Notes: generated by a model not told the origin, from the letters alone. A DNA stretch of 64,000 nucleotides from Ruegeria sp. Ofav3-42 (GCF_022347725.1 NZ_JAKRGB010000008.1:1-64000); one strand, 5' to 3'; counted from the first letter of the stretch, positions 27,868 through 37,109 are shown. A program made the numbers and translations.

Positions 27868-27888
27868 TTGATACATTTAATGTGTCAA
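27868..27888. promoter_or_regulatory. 21-base near-perfect palindrome before the cytochrome P460-like gene
   Basis: TTGATACAT (27868-27876) and ATGTGTCAA (27880-27888) match in reverse complement except at one position, with spacer TTA. The site lies in the 235-base gap between rlmN and the P460-like gene and looks like a repressor or activator operator. No regulator gene is adjacent. It does not fit the FNR spacing. Confidence 0.4.
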
Positions 27889-28033
27889 AACCGGATGGGG
27901 AGTGCCTCACTTTCGAGCACAAAGCGGTGAGCGTCGCGATCCGGTCGTGGCGCGTTTGTTCATGGCCGCTATCTTTTTTCAGACGTAACATGCGGCGTTC
28001 AGGCGAACCTTGCGAACCAGGTGGGCCAGGTAA

Positions 28034-28660
28034 ATGATTTTGCGATTTAAAACTCTGTTTTCGAAATTTCTTTTGGCTTTGCTGTCAGCGGGCCTTGCTG
28101 CGGCGGTTGCAAAAGCCCAATCCACGGATGAGGACGCGCACCTTGCCATCGAAAATCCCGCAGAACTGAGCAAAGAAGAAGCGTTGCGCATCTACAAGTC
28201 TCTGCAGCGGCGGATGGATCGCGGTTATGCAGCCGCGCAACTGGATTTGCTGATGAATTATCAGGCTTGGCCGCTATTCAATGATGCGCCCTATATCTCG
28301 GCTACCCACGGTCAGCGCTATGTGAATAGCTATGCCAACCGCATGGCGCATAACTATGGCACGCTGGAAGAGGGCGAAAAGCTGCCGATGGGGTCGGTTT
28401 TGGCCAAGGACAGCGTGACCGTCACGGACGAAGGCAACGTCCATCCGGGCGCCCTGTTCGTGATGGAAAAACTGCCCGAAGGTGTCAGTCCTGAAACAGC
28501 GGACTGGCGTTACATCATGGTGATGCCGGATGGGTCGCTGTTCGGCGACACGATGGGCGCGCGTGCGGGTGCGGTTGCCTATTGCCACGAGTGCCACGAA
28601 GCAGTCGCGGACCGGGATTACACGTTCTTCGTTCCCGAAGAATACGTTGTCGGCAACTGA
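28034..28660 (+). CDS. Cytochrome P460-family periplasmic haem protein
   Basis: A 208-residue protein with a signal peptide (about 1-29) and one C-terminal haem c site, C-H-E-C-H at residues 184-188. The preceding G-A-R-A-G-A-V-A-Y-C and the central K-L-P-M-G-S-V-L-A-K-D resemble cytochrome P460 and its cytochrome c'-beta relatives. P460 enzymes oxidise hydroxylamine or NO, whereas c'-beta proteins bind NO. Which applies depends on a lysine-haem crosslink that cannot be judged here. It ends 7 bases from the convergent U32 gene. Confidence 0.75.
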   Translation: MILRFKTLFSKFLLALLSAGLAAAVAKAQSTDEDAHLAIENPAELSKEEALRIYKSLQRRMDRGYAAAQLDLLMNYQAWPLFNDAPYISATHGQRYVNSYANRMAHNYGTLEEGEKLPMGSVLAKDSVTVTDEGNVHPGALFVMEKLPEGVSPETADWRYIMVMPDGSLFGDTMGARAGAVAYCHECHEAVADRDYTFFVPEEYVVGN

Positions 28661-28666
28661 GCTCGG

Positions 28667-30325
28667 TCAGACAGCCTCGTCCGGCAGCTTCAGAGCGGTG
28701 GCTTCGCGGCGACTGAGTTGTTCGCCTTGTTTGCGTTTCGACAGCACTTCCCGGGCCAGAGCATACTTTTCATCCTGCCAGAAGATCAGGCAGCCGTTGC
28801 ACCCTTTGCCGCAGCAACCTTCGGTTCCGATGCGGTTGGTTTTGAAGCGGCGCTCGTTGCCATCCTCGCCGATCTTTTCGACCAGCTCGTTGCGGCGGCG
28901 CTCATAAGCCGTGGGATTGTCGCGGCCCGTAGTTTCCAGCCCCTGCACCAGCTTGTCAAAGCGGATGCGGCTCCAGTGTTCGTCGGTCAACGCGCGTTCC
29001 TTGCGCAGCACGGAATAGACAGGGAAACGGGCGCGCAGATCGTCGATATCTTCGTGATCGAACAAGGTGAAGGGCATGCGGATCACGGTTTTCGTGCTGC
29101 CATGAACCACGTCCAGCCGTGCCCCGTCCGAGACGCGTTCAAAATCATAGACCCGCAGCAGAACGGTCTCGCGCGAGATGGGTGAGACGAAATCCAGCAC
29201 ATCGCCGGGTTCAAGCTTGTTTTTCACCTCGACCAGAAACGCATCCTCAGTCACTTCGGTGACGATACCGGCATATTCCCATTGCGCGATCGAAGCGGTG
29301 TGTTCGTAATCATGCGCATAGTTGGTCAGGCGCCCTTCGTGGAAAGCCAGCGTGTAGCCGCGGTTCCCGACGGTTTCCAGCTCGCGCATATAGGGTTTTG
29401 GGTCCCAGTTTTCGGGGTCTTCGAAGTAATCATCGATGGCCATGCGATAGGCCCGCGCGACGATGGCAGCATAGTATTCCGACTTGCCGCGTCCTTCGAC
29501 CTTTAGGCTGTCGACGCCGATCTTCAGATATTCGTCCAGCTTCGGCATGATGCACAGATCGCGCGAGTTGAGGATGTAGGAACCCCGGTCGTCCTCTTCG
29601 ATAGGCATAAGATCACCCGGGCGGCAGCCTTCCTCGAGCAGGAACTCGAACAGGTCGGCGTTTTCCTCTGTGATACGAAGCTCCTGATTCGTGCCGTCCT
29701 TGAGGCGCAGTTTCAGCGCATAGTTCCAGCGGCAGGAATTGGCGCAGTTGCCTTGATTGGCCCCGCGCTCGGCCATGAAATTCGATAACAGGCAGCGGCC
29801 CGAATAGGTCATGCACATGGCACCGTGGACGAAGGCCTCAAGCTTAATATCCGGGCATTTTTCGCGGATTTCGACCAGTTCTGGGTATGAAACCTCGCGG
29901 GCCAGAACCACCAGCTCGGCTCCCTGATCCTGCCAGAACTTCACCGACAGCCAGGAACAGATATTGGCTTGTGTCGAGATATGCAGAGGCAGTTCAGGCG
30001 CGCGCTCGCGGACGTATTGAAACACACCGGGATCGGCGATGATCAGCCCATCGGGCTGCACCTTGCGTACCGTATCAATGTATTCGTCCAGCTTCGGGAT
30101 ATCCTTGTTGTGCGAGAACAGGTTCAGCGTCAGGTAGGCGCGCCGGCCGTGTTGATGGCAGAACTCGACCCCTTCGATCACCTCTTCCAGCGAGAACTCG
30201 GATTTCGTACGCAACGACATATCCGGCGTGCCCAGATACACCGCGTCCGCCCCGTAGAGGATGGCGAGTTTCAGCTTGCGCAGATTGCCCGCAGGCATCA
30301 GCAATTCGGATCTGGACTGGGTCAT
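28667..30325 (-). CDS. U32-family protein (TrhP/YegQ-like), tRNA hydroxylation
   Basis: A 552-residue protein of the peptidase U32 family. It starts with E-L-L-M-P-A-G-N-L and has the family signature around A-M-C-M-T-Y-S-G-R-C-L-L-S and C-A-N-S-C-R-W, whose cysteines probably bind a metal or iron-sulfur cluster. An extra C-terminal region of about 90 residues contains E-G-C-C-G-K-G-C-N-G-C. E. coli TrhP (YegQ) makes 5-hydroxyuridine in tRNA and is shorter (about 450 residues). The exact product here is inferred; protease activity is unlikely for this branch. Confidence 0.75.
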   Translation of the reverse strand: MTQSRSELLMPAGNLRKLKLAILYGADAVYLGTPDMSLRTKSEFSLEEVIEGVEFCHQHGRRAYLTLNLFSHNKDIPKLDEYIDTVRKVQPDGLIIADPGVFQYVRERAPELPLHISTQANICSWLSVKFWQDQGAELVVLAREVSYPELVEIREKCPDIKLEAFVHGAMCMTYSGRCLLSNFMAERGANQGNCANSCRWNYALKLRLKDGTNQELRITEENADLFEFLLEEGCRPGDLMPIEEDDRGSYILNSRDLCIMPKLDEYLKIGVDSLKVEGRGKSEYYAAIVARAYRMAIDDYFEDPENWDPKPYMRELETVGNRGYTLAFHEGRLTNYAHDYEHTASIAQWEYAGIVTEVTEDAFLVEVKNKLEPGDVLDFVSPISRETVLLRVYDFERVSDGARLDVVHGSTKTVIRMPFTLFDHEDIDDLRARFPVYSVLRKERALTDEHWSRIRFDKLVQGLETTGRDNPTAYERRRNELVEKIGEDGNERRFKTNRIGTEGCCGKGCNGCLIFWQDEKYALAREVLSKRKQGEQLSRREATALKLPDEAV

Positions 30326-30388
30326 GAGCGTACCGGGCGTTGGATCAAGGGGGCCTTTTACGGCAATTCCCTGGCGTCCAAAAGACCG

Positions 30389-30727
30389 TTAGCTGCGACT
30401 GAATCGCGCTGTGCCGATGACCTCGATCAGTTGCTTGCGGACGGGTTCAGGCTGAGTCTCGACAGCGTTCAGAACCTCGCGCAGCTCGGCGCGCAGGCCG
30501 TGCATCTGGTCGATCAGAGACAGCATCATCGACAGCGCATCCGGCTCCATCTCATACTGATCGTGCAGTTCGCAGGCCAGTTCTAGACGGGCAACGTCGA
30601 GGGTGTGATACACCAGCCCCTGTTCGGTCTGCTCAGGGATTACGATTTCAGCCGCCAGGTATTCAGTCAAACGGGACGACGTCAGACGGGTGACGGTTGC
30701 GATCAGTTGCTCTTCGGTCAGGCTCAT
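30389..30727 (-). CDS. cbpM: Chaperone-modulator protein CbpM
   Basis: A 112-residue MerR-like small protein. In E. coli, CbpM binds the J domain of CbpA and blocks its co-chaperone activity. The sequence is alpha-helical throughout, with a V-Y-H-T-L-D-V-A-R-L-E segment. It overlaps the cbpA stop by four bases (start 30727, cbpA stop at 30724), the usual cbpA-cbpM arrangement. Recognition rests on size and context more than on strong motifs. Confidence 0.78.
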   Translation of the reverse strand: MSLTEEQLIATVTRLTSSRLTEYLAAEIVIPEQTEQGLVYHTLDVARLELACELHDQYEMEPDALSMMLSLIDQMHGLRAELREVLNAVETQPEPVRKQLIEVIGTARFSRS

Positions 30728-31641
30728 GACGGCATTCCTTTGCGCGGATCATAGCTGTGGCTTTCGCGCCACGTCTCCATGAATTGCTTCAGCTCATCAT
30801 CAATCTTGTCGGGCATGGATACGGTCAGCTCGATCAACTGATCTCCTCGATCCGACGAGCCGCGTTTCTTGACCCCTTTGCCGCGCAGGCGCAGGGTCTT
30901 GCCGCTGCTGGTGCCTGCCGGGACACTGACGTTAACGCCGCCGTCGATGGTAGGCGCGGGGACTTTGCCGCCCAGAATGGCCTCATCGATCGTGATCGGC
31001 AGCGTGATGTGGATGTCGTCGCCCTGACGATCGAACACCGGATGCGTTGCCACTGACACGGTCACCAACGCGTCACCGGCCGGCCCGTCGCCGAAGCCCG
31101 GATCGCCTTTGCCGCGCAGGCGGATGGTTTGACCGTCAGTGATGCCGGCGGGGATCTTGACCTCAATCCGGTCGCCGTCGGGCAGGGTCAGTTTTTGACT
31201 GGCACCAAACACCGCATCCAGAAAACTGATCTGCAGGCTGTAACTGCGGTTGTGGCCGGGCGCGTGGAATTCATGCGTGCGCTGCTGGTATCCGCCCCGC
31301 CCTCGCATGAATTCGGCAAAGATGTCGGACATATCCTCCGGATCCGCCGCTTGTCCGCGATAGGGGTTTCCGGCAGCTTCGGCATACTCGCGGTAATATT
31401 GCTGCTGTGGCCGTTCCTGGCCCGAGGCATCAATCTCGCCATTGTCATAACGCGCGCGGGTGTCCGGGTCTTTCAGCAGGTCATAAGCAGCCGCGGCGGC
31501 CTTGAATTTGGCCTCGGCCTCGGCATCCCCGGGTTTCAAATCCGGGTGGCATTCCTTGGCGATGCGCCGATAGGCCTTTTTGATTTCGGCGGCACTGGCG
31601 TCTTTGGCAACGCCAAGGCCGGTATAGGGATCGTCGCTCAT
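30724..31641 (-). CDS. cbpA: DnaJ-class co-chaperone CbpA
   Basis: A 305-residue type II J protein. It has an N-terminal J domain with H-P-D in E-C-H-P-D-L-K, a glycine-poor linker, then two C-terminal beta domains (I-P-A-G-I-T-D-G-Q-T-I-R-L-R-G-K-G and V-P-A-G-T-S-S-G-K-T-L-R-L-R-G-K-G). There is no zinc-finger, which separates it from DnaJ. It stimulates DnaK and may bind curved DNA. The ATG at 31641 has AGAGGTG just upstream and removes a poorly conserved N-terminal extension. Confidence 0.9.
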   Translation of the reverse strand: MSDDPYTGLGVAKDASAAEIKKAYRRIAKECHPDLKPGDAEAEAKFKAAAAAYDLLKDPDTRARYDNGEIDASGQERPQQQYYREYAEAAGNPYRGQAADPEDMSDIFAEFMRGRGGYQQRTHEFHAPGHNRSYSLQISFLDAVFGASQKLTLPDGDRIEVKIPAGITDGQTIRLRGKGDPGFGDGPAGDALVTVSVATHPVFDRQGDDIHITLPITIDEAILGGKVPAPTIDGGVNVSVPAGTSSGKTLRLRGKGVKKRGSSDRGDQLIELTVSMPDKIDDELKQFMETWRESHSYDPRKGMPS

Positions 31642-31802
31642 CTCACCTCTCGTCGATGTCAGGTGCGGGTCTGATCTTGATGAATGTGTTTTATCATGCG
31701 ATTTCAATGGCCCAAAAGAAAGCGGCTTTTGAATCCGCTCGCAAATTCCCGCGAGTCTGTTAACATCTGCATGTTTCGAATTGTTTTTTGACGGAGACCC
31801 CC

Positions 31803-32186
31803 ATGACGCGCAGACTCAAGTCCATTCTGGCCCTGCTGGCCGGCAATGCCATCGGGTTGTTGCTTGCAGCGATTTTGTTGCCGGGATTTGCGATCCGGCC
31901 GATCTCGTTCATCGTGGTGGTGATCGTCTTTACATTGGTCCAGTGGATCGCCGAGCCGTTGATCCTGAAGTTGGGCGAGAAAAGAGCGCCCGCGATCAAG
32001 GGGGGTATTGCGCTGATCGTGACGTTTGTCGGGTTGCTGGTCACCGATCTGGTCACAAATGGGCTGACCGTTGGTGGAATCTCCAACCTGCTGGCTGCGA
32101 CGCTTCTGGTCTGGCTGGGTGCACTGATCGCCAGCGTTGTGCTGCCGATCTACGTGTTCAAGGAACTGCGCGAGCCTAAGAAGTAA
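31803..32186 (+). CDS. Small four-helix membrane protein (phage holin IV-like / DUF family)
   Basis: A 127-residue hydrophobic protein with four predicted membrane helices (about 10-30, 36-55, 68-88 and 92-115). It resembles the mycobacterial four-TMS holin superfamily proteins widespread in bacterial chromosomes, where no lytic role is shown. GGAG precedes the ATG at 31803; a TTG 15 bases upstream is less likely. No phage genes are near. Its stop directly abuts the convergent cystathionine lyase stop. Confidence 0.6.
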   Translation: MTRRLKSILALLAGNAIGLLLAAILLPGFAIRPISFIVVVIVFTLVQWIAEPLILKLGEKRAPAIKGGIALIVTFVGLLVTDLVTNGLTVGGISNLLAATLLVWLGALIASVVLPIYVFKELREPKK

Positions 32187-33287
32187 TCACAGCGCGTTCA
32201 GGCTGGCCTCGATTGCCTGCCACAGCTCTTCCACCGGTTCGCACCCAACGGACAAACGGATAAAGGCGGGGTCGACATCGTCGCCCCAACGCGCACGGCG
32301 TTCAGCGGAACTGTGGACGCCCCCGAATGAAGTTGCAGGTCGCAGCATCGGGCAGGCGTTGATGAACTCTTCGGCCTTGGCCTCCGACTCCAGTGTGATC
32401 GACAGCAGGAACCCGAACCGCTGGGTCTGTGCTTTGGCAAGCGCATGTGACGGATCGTTAGGCAGGCCGGGATAGCGGATCTGTTTCACGGCCTCATGAC
32501 CTGCCAACCGTTGGGCCAAAACCTGGGCCGAGGAACACATCCTGTCGAACCGCACATCCAGCGTTTCCAACCCGCGATGCAACAGCCATGCCTCATGCGG
32601 GCCGGGGATTGCGCCTGAGACGCGTCGCCATTCCTTGACCCGCTCCATAATCTGCGCGTTGCGACTGGCGACATGGCCCATCAGCAGGTCGGAATGCCCG
32701 CCCATGGCCTTGGTGTCAGATGCAACCACAACGTCGATTCCCAGATCCAGCGGGCGTTGGCCCATAGGTGTCAGCGTTGTGTTGTCGGCAATCGTGATGC
32801 CACCGGCGGCCCGGACACAGGCCGCGACAGCAGACAGGTCGATCATGTCCAGTCCGGGGTTCGAAGGGCTTTCGACAAAAACCACGTCGAACCCATCAAA
32901 ACCGCCGTCACCGAAGGCTGTCGTCGGGCGTTCAGTGACGTGGACCCCCAGGTTTGACAGGAACCGGTCGGCCAGCAGGCGCGTCACGTAATAGCCATCG
33001 GATGGGATCAGAATGCGCGACCCGGATTTGACCGTCGCAAACAATGCGGCCGAGATAGCGCCCATTCCCGACGGAAACGTCAGGCACGGCGCGCCTTCCA
33101 GATGGGCCAGAACATGTTCCAGATGCTGCCAGGTTGGGTTGTCGACCCGGCCATAGTTCGGGTGACCATCCGGCGCGCCGGGCAGATGGTACATGCTGCT
33201 TTGGGTCAGGGGCAGCGCCACCGGCTCGCCCTTGTCCAGTGCATTGCCGCGCAGGTGCAGCATCTCACCGGTCTTGGGGGTCGTCAT
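32187..33287 (-). CDS. metC: Cystathionine beta/gamma-lyase family PLP enzyme
   Basis: A 366-residue Cys/Met-metabolism PLP enzyme. The PLP lysine lies in S-D-T-K-A-M-G-G-H-S-D, with F-P-S-G-M-G-A-I-S-A and V-E-S-P-S-N-P as other family motifs. The C-terminal R-L-S-V-G-C-E motif is present. The gene starts 3 bases after the LOG gene stop, so the two are probably co-transcribed. Beta-lyase (MetC) is the likely activity, but gamma-lyase or a related trans-sulfuration activity cannot be separated by eye. Confidence 0.75.
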   Translation of the reverse strand: MTTPKTGEMLHLRGNALDKGEPVALPLTQSSMYHLPGAPDGHPNYGRVDNPTWQHLEHVLAHLEGAPCLTFPSGMGAISAALFATVKSGSRILIPSDGYYVTRLLADRFLSNLGVHVTERPTTAFGDGGFDGFDVVFVESPSNPGLDMIDLSAVAACVRAAGGITIADNTTLTPMGQRPLDLGIDVVVASDTKAMGGHSDLLMGHVASRNAQIMERVKEWRRVSGAIPGPHEAWLLHRGLETLDVRFDRMCSSAQVLAQRLAGHEAVKQIRYPGLPNDPSHALAKAQTQRFGFLLSITLESEAKAEEFINACPMLRPATSFGGVHSSAERRARWGDDVDPAFIRLSVGCEPVEELWQAIEASLNAL

Positions 33288-33290
33288 GCC

Positions 33291-34133
33291 TCAGCGTCCC
33301 GGAATTTCGTCGCGCGGTGGGGCCGGTTCCCAGTTTTCGATGATGTCGACCGCTTCTTGCGCGGTGTCGACAAACCGGAACAGGTCCAGATCCTCGTCCG
33401 AGATCGTACCCGCGTCAGCCAGAGCCTCCCAGTTGATGACCTTTTCCCAGAACTCCCGCCCGAACAGCAGAAAGGGCACGCGCTCCATGCGACCTGTCTG
33501 GATCAGGGTCAGGGACTCGAACAGCTCATCCATAGTGCCAAAGCCACCGGGGAAGATCGTGATCGCGCGGGCCCGCATCAGGAAATGCATCTTGCGGATG
33601 GCGAAATAGTGGAAGTTGAAGCTGAGATCGGGCGTCACATAGAGGTTCGGGGCCTGTTCATGCGGCAACACGATGTTCAACCCGATGGAGCATCCACCCG
33701 CATCCTGCGCGCCACGGTTTCCGGCCTCCATCACGCCCGGGCCACCGCCAGTTACGATGACGTTTTCCCGGCAGCCGGTTTCATTGGACTTCTCGGTCAT
33801 CAGACGGGCGAATTCCCGGGCCTCGTCATAGTACTTTGACAAGCCGGCCAGCGTGTCCGTCCGCGCGGTGTGTTTCTTTGACGGCTCTGGAATGCGCGCG
33901 CCACCGAACATGACGATGGTCGAGGTGATCTCACGCTCGGACATGATCATCTCGGGCTTCAGCAATTCCAGCTGCAGGCGCACCGGGCGCAGCTCATCCC
34001 GGCATAGGAAATCATCATCCGCAAAGGCCAGGCGATAAGCCGAAGAACGCGTCTGTGGCGTGTCCGGCACCTCGCTCGCGGTCGAGCGATCGGTTTGTGC
34101 GTCGCGGAAAGGGCTGAGGCGGTCTTCTCTCAT
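33291..34133 (-). CDS. LOG-family (cytokinin riboside 5'-monophosphate phosphoribohydrolase-like) protein
   Basis: A 280-residue lysine-decarboxylase-like (LOG) protein. The diagnostic motif F-P-G-G-F-G-T-M-D-E-L is present, and so is T-G-G-G-P-G-V-M-E-A. LOG proteins split N6-modified AMP or other nucleoside monophosphates. The N-terminal 60 residues are polar and look like an extension beyond the common 190-residue LOG core, so a later start is possible. It is upstream of metC in the same direction. Confidence 0.85.
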   Translation of the reverse strand: MREDRLSPFRDAQTDRSTASEVPDTPQTRSSAYRLAFADDDFLCRDELRPVRLQLELLKPEMIMSEREITSTIVMFGGARIPEPSKKHTARTDTLAGLSKYYDEAREFARLMTEKSNETGCRENVIVTGGGPGVMEAGNRGAQDAGGCSIGLNIVLPHEQAPNLYVTPDLSFNFHYFAIRKMHFLMRARAITIFPGGFGTMDELFESLTLIQTGRMERVPFLLFGREFWEKVINWEALADAGTISDEDLDLFRFVDTAQEAVDIIENWEPAPPRDEIPGR

Positions 34134-34212
34134 CTCTGATGGTTCCCTGCTTGCGTGTTCTTAAAACAGCTATAGGGTTCGCGGGCAGAGTGCCAGTCAC
34201 GGAAGAACAAGA

Positions 34213-35130
34213 ATGAGTTGGAAGAGCGAAATTTCCGCAGCCGCCGAACGGATCAATGGGTATGCGCAGGTAACTCCTGTGATTCAAAGTCGTTTGCCCG
34301 GGTTGGACTATCCGATCGAGATGAAGCTGGAGCACATGCAGCACACCGGCAGCTTCAAGGCGCGCGGGGCGTTCAACACTTTGCTCAGCCTGGATGTTCC
34401 CGAGGCCGGGGTCGTGGCCGCCTCAGGAGGCAATCATGGAGCTGCGGCCGCTTACGCGGCGCAATCACTAGGCTACCCGGCCAAAATATTCGTGCCGGAA
34501 CTTGCCGGACCGTCCAAGATCGCCCTGATCGAGCAGACCGGCGCGGACTTGACCGTTGTACAGGGCGAATACGCCAACGCACTGAATGCCGCGAAAGAGC
34601 ATGAAGCCGCAACCGGAGCGATGCAAATCCATGCCTATGATGCGCCTGCAACCGTAGCCGGGCAGGGGACATGTTTTGCCGAATGGGAAAGGCAGGGCTT
34701 GGAGGCCGATTCTGTTCTTGTCGCCGTCGGCGGCGGTGGCCTGATCGCCGGTGCGCTGGCCTGGTTTGAAGGTTCCCGCAAGGTCGTGGCGGTCGAGCCA
34801 GAGACCTCTTGCGCCCTTAATGCAGCGTTGCAGGCGGGCGAGCCGGTGGATGTCTCGGTCTCAGGTATCGCGGCCAATGCGTTGGGTGCGCGGCGGATCG
34901 GGTCGATCTGTTTCGATCTTGCGCAGGGGATGACGTCGGTTCTGGTTTCTGATGACGCCATTGCACAGGCGCAGCAATCTCTGTGGCAGACCCATCGCAT
35001 TCTTGTGGAACCTGCGGGTGCTACAGCATTGGCTGCATTGGCGTCGGGTGCATACCAGCCGGAACCGGGTGAACGCGTCGCGGTTCTGGTCTGCGGCGGA
35101 AATATCTCCCCCGATCCGTTTCTGGAGTGA
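34213..35130 (+). CDS. Threonine/serine dehydratase-like PLP enzyme
   Basis: A 305-residue fold-type II PLP enzyme without a regulatory ACT domain. The PLP lysine is in G-S-F-K-A-R-G-A, the cofactor asparagine region is A-S-G-G-N-H-G-A-A, and the phosphate loop is V-G-G-G-G-L-I-A-G. This matches catabolic threonine dehydratase or serine racemase-type enzymes. The short length and lack of an ACT domain argue against IlvA. It diverges from the LOG gene and is followed 44 bases later by a GntR regulator. Confidence 0.82.
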   Translation: MSWKSEISAAAERINGYAQVTPVIQSRLPGLDYPIEMKLEHMQHTGSFKARGAFNTLLSLDVPEAGVVAASGGNHGAAAAYAAQSLGYPAKIFVPELAGPSKIALIEQTGADLTVVQGEYANALNAAKEHEAATGAMQIHAYDAPATVAGQGTCFAEWERQGLEADSVLVAVGGGGLIAGALAWFEGSRKVVAVEPETSCALNAALQAGEPVDVSVSGIAANALGARRIGSICFDLAQGMTSVLVSDDAIAQAQQSLWQTHRILVEPAGATALAALASGAYQPEPGERVAVLVCGGNISPDPFLE

Positions 35131-35161
35131 ATTATCGGCTTGTGGAAGCAGGTTAAGAATT

Positions 35162-35171
35162 TTATCGATAA
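35162..35171. promoter_or_regulatory. Palindrome before the GntR gene
   Basis: TTATCGATAA is a perfect ten-base palindrome three bases before the ATG at 35175. A half-copy, ATTATCG, occurs at 35131-35137. It could be the autoregulatory operator, but a palindrome of this length may also arise by chance. Confidence 0.3.
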
Positions 35172-35174
35172 TCT

Positions 35175-35774
35175 ATGACTGCTACCATCGCCGACACAAT
35201 TTACCAGAACCTCAGCCAGAGGATCATCACCGGCGAATTGCTTGCCGGTGAAAAGCTGAGGCAGGACCACATCGCCAGGGCGTTTGAAACCAGCCATGTT
35301 CCGGTACGCGAGGCTTTGCTGCGTCTGGAGGCACATGGCCTGGCCCAAAGTGAACCGCGTCGCGGGATGCGCGTTACGGCGCTGGACCCGGCAGAAGTTC
35401 GGGAAGTCGTCGAAATGCGCGTCGCCCTGGAATCTCTGGCTTTGCAGCATTCGGTGCAGAACATGACCCCCGGCGCGCTCAAAGTGGCTGATGACGCACG
35501 AATTGCGTGCGACGCAGCACAGACGATGCCAGAGTGGGAGGCCCGCAACCGCACCTTTCACCGTTCAATTCTGACCCCGTGCGGGCTTCCACGCTTGCTG
35601 CACGCCATCGATGACCTGCATATCGCCGGCGCGCGCCACCTGTTTGCCCACTGGCGTCCCAAGTGGGTGCACCGCGCTGACAGTGATCACGCGGCGATCG
35701 TTCAGGCGCTCAAGCGCAAGGACGCGTCCACGGCAACAGCCATTCTGACGCGCCATATCCGTCGCGCGAGCTGA
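35175..35774 (+). CDS. GntR-family regulator (FCD/FadR subfamily)
   Basis: A 199-residue regulator. The winged helix at residues about 5-70 contains L-R-Q-D-H-I-A-R-A-F-E-T-S-H-V-P-V-R-E-A-L. The rest is a helical FCD effector domain, with histidines such as in F-H-R-S-I-L and D-H-A-A-I-V that usually bind metal. It follows the threonine dehydratase-like gene, which may be its target. The effector is unknown. No clear ribosome site is seen. Confidence 0.85.
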   Translation: MTATIADTIYQNLSQRIITGELLAGEKLRQDHIARAFETSHVPVREALLRLEAHGLAQSEPRRGMRVTALDPAEVREVVEMRVALESLALQHSVQNMTPGALKVADDARIACDAAQTMPEWEARNRTFHRSILTPCGLPRLLHAIDDLHIAGARHLFAHWRPKWVHRADSDHAAIVQALKRKDASTATAILTRHIRRAS

Positions 35775-35883
35775 TCAAAGGTTGACCTAGCCGCAAATCG
35801 TACCTTCTGCGTCGCATTGCACCGCGAGGTGCACTTGCGTATAGGCCAAACAAACGTGAACAGATTCTGCAGGGAGCCCTCCG

Positions 35884-36711
35884 ATGTCCAACGCGCAACT
35901 GGAAACCGCTATCGAAGCCGCCTGGGAGGCGCGCGACTCCATCACGCCCGCCACCAACGGCGAACAGCGCGAAGCGATCGAAGACACGCTGAACGCACTG
36001 GACAGCGGCTCGTTGCGGGTTGCTGAAAAGCTGGAGAGCGGTGATTGGCACGTGAACCAGTGGGCCAAGAAGGCGGTTCTGCTGGGCTTCCGCATCAAGG
36101 ACATGGAAATCCAGAACGGCGGTCCGCAGGATGGCGGCTGGTGGGACAAGGTGGACAGCAAGTTCGCAGGTTGGGGTGAAAACCAATGGCGTTCCGCTGG
36201 TTTCCGCGCGGTTCCGAACTGTGTTGTCCGCAAGTCGGCCTATATCGCGCCAGGCGTGGTTCTGATGCCGTCCTTTGTGAACCTCGGCGCTTATGTCGAC
36301 GAAGGCACCATGGTCGACACCTGGGCCACCGTCGGGTCCTGCGCGCAGATTGGCAAAAACGTGCATCTGTCGGGCGGTGTTGGTATCGGTGGCGTTCTGG
36401 AACCGATGCAGGCCGGTCCGACCATCATCGAAGACAATTGCTTTATTGGCGCACGCTCGGAAGTGGTCGAAGGCTGCATCGTCCGCGAAGGTTCGGTTCT
36501 GGGCATGGGCGTTTTCATCGGCAAGTCCACCAAAATCGTTGACCGGGAAACCGGTGAGGTCATGTACGGCGAAGTACCGCCTTATTCGGTGGTTGTTGCG
36601 GGCTCAATGCCGTCCAAGAACAATGTCAGCTTGTATTGCGCAGTGATTGTGAAGCGTGTTGACGAAAAAACCCGTTCGAAAACCGGGATCAACGAACTGC
36701 TGCGCGACTAA
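35884..36711 (+). CDS. dapD: Tetrahydrodipicolinate N-succinyltransferase
   Basis: A 275-residue left-handed beta-helix enzyme of the succinylase branch of lysine and meso-diaminopimelate synthesis. Hexapeptide repeats run from about residue 110 to 220 (for example [12 protein letters not shown] and [11 protein letters not shown]). A ribosome site (AGGGAG) precedes the ATG. dapE lies 2.1 kb downstream on the same strand, separated by a cupin, a small unknown gene and a channel-like gene. A strong terminator follows. Confidence 0.96.
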   Translation: MSNAQLETAIEAAWEARDSITPATNGEQREAIEDTLNALDSGSLRVAEKLESGDWHVNQWAKKAVLLGFRIKDMEIQNGGPQDGGWWDKVDSKFAGWGENQWRSAGFRAVPNCVVRKSAYIAPGVVLMPSFVNLGAYVDEGTMVDTWATVGSCAQIGKNVHLSGGVGIGGVLEPMQAGPTIIEDNCFIGARSEVVEGCIVREGSVLGMGVFIGKSTKIVDRETGEVMYGEVPPYSVVVAGSMPSKNNVSLYCAVIVKRVDEKTRSKTGINELLRD

Positions 36712-36732
36712 ATCAATCGCAGATTCGAAACG

Positions 36733-36768
36733 GGGCTGTAGCGGAATTCGCTGCAGCCCTTTTTGTTT
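36733..36768 (+). terminator. Intrinsic terminator of dapD
   Basis: GGGCTGTAGCG (36733-36743) pairs with CGCTGCAGCCC (36749-36759) with one wobble pair and loop GAATT, followed by TTTTTGTTT. It lies just beyond the dapD stop. Confidence 0.9.
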
Positions 36769-36773
36769 CCTAC

Positions 36774-37109
36774 TTAGGCTTTGATCGGATAACGGTCGGG
36801 TTCTTCAAAGACGTCAATCACCCGGGTTCCGGCCTTGATCGTTCCTCCATGCTCGACACCGGAAGGGATCGAGTAGCTGTCACCGGGGCGATAAATCTTG
36901 GTCTCATCGCCGATGGTCAGTTCAACCTCACCTTCGATCACCGTACCCCATTGCGCCTTGTGCGAATGCGGGGGCAGTTCGAAATCTTTGAGGAAGGTGA
37001 AGAACGCCACCAATCCTGCATCTGACCGGATGACGGCGGTTTGCACCACGTCCTCGGGGAATGGCACGTCGAGGGCCGGGAAGTCCGTAATGAAATCTGG
37101 ATACGCCAT
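36774..37109 (-). CDS. Small cupin-domain protein
   Basis: A 111-residue single cupin. Metal ligands are seen in P-P-H-S-H-K-A-Q-W-G-T-V-I-E-G-E and in the second motif P-S-G-V-E-H-G. The ATG at 37109 (M-A-Y-P-D-F) was chosen because AAAGGA lies seven bases upstream; the frame stays open 117 bases further up. Such proteins are often small regulators or isomerases; no substrate can be named. Confidence 0.8.
   Translation of the reverse strand: MAYPDFITDFPALDVPFPEDVVQTAVIRSDAGLVAFFTFLKDFELPPHSHKAQWGTVIEGEVELTIGDETKIYRPGDSYSIPSGVEHGGTIKAGTRVIDVFEEPDRYPIKA

Noticed and set aside
31642..31802. A possible heat-shock (sigma-32) promoter before cbpA
   Set aside because: A TTGAAA box followed by CACATT is seen on the minus strand, but the match to the CCCCAT-type element is too weak to report.
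31803..32186. A prophage remnant suggested by the holin-like membrane protein
   Set aside because: No other phage gene, attachment site or integrase is near; such four-helix proteins are common chromosomal genes.
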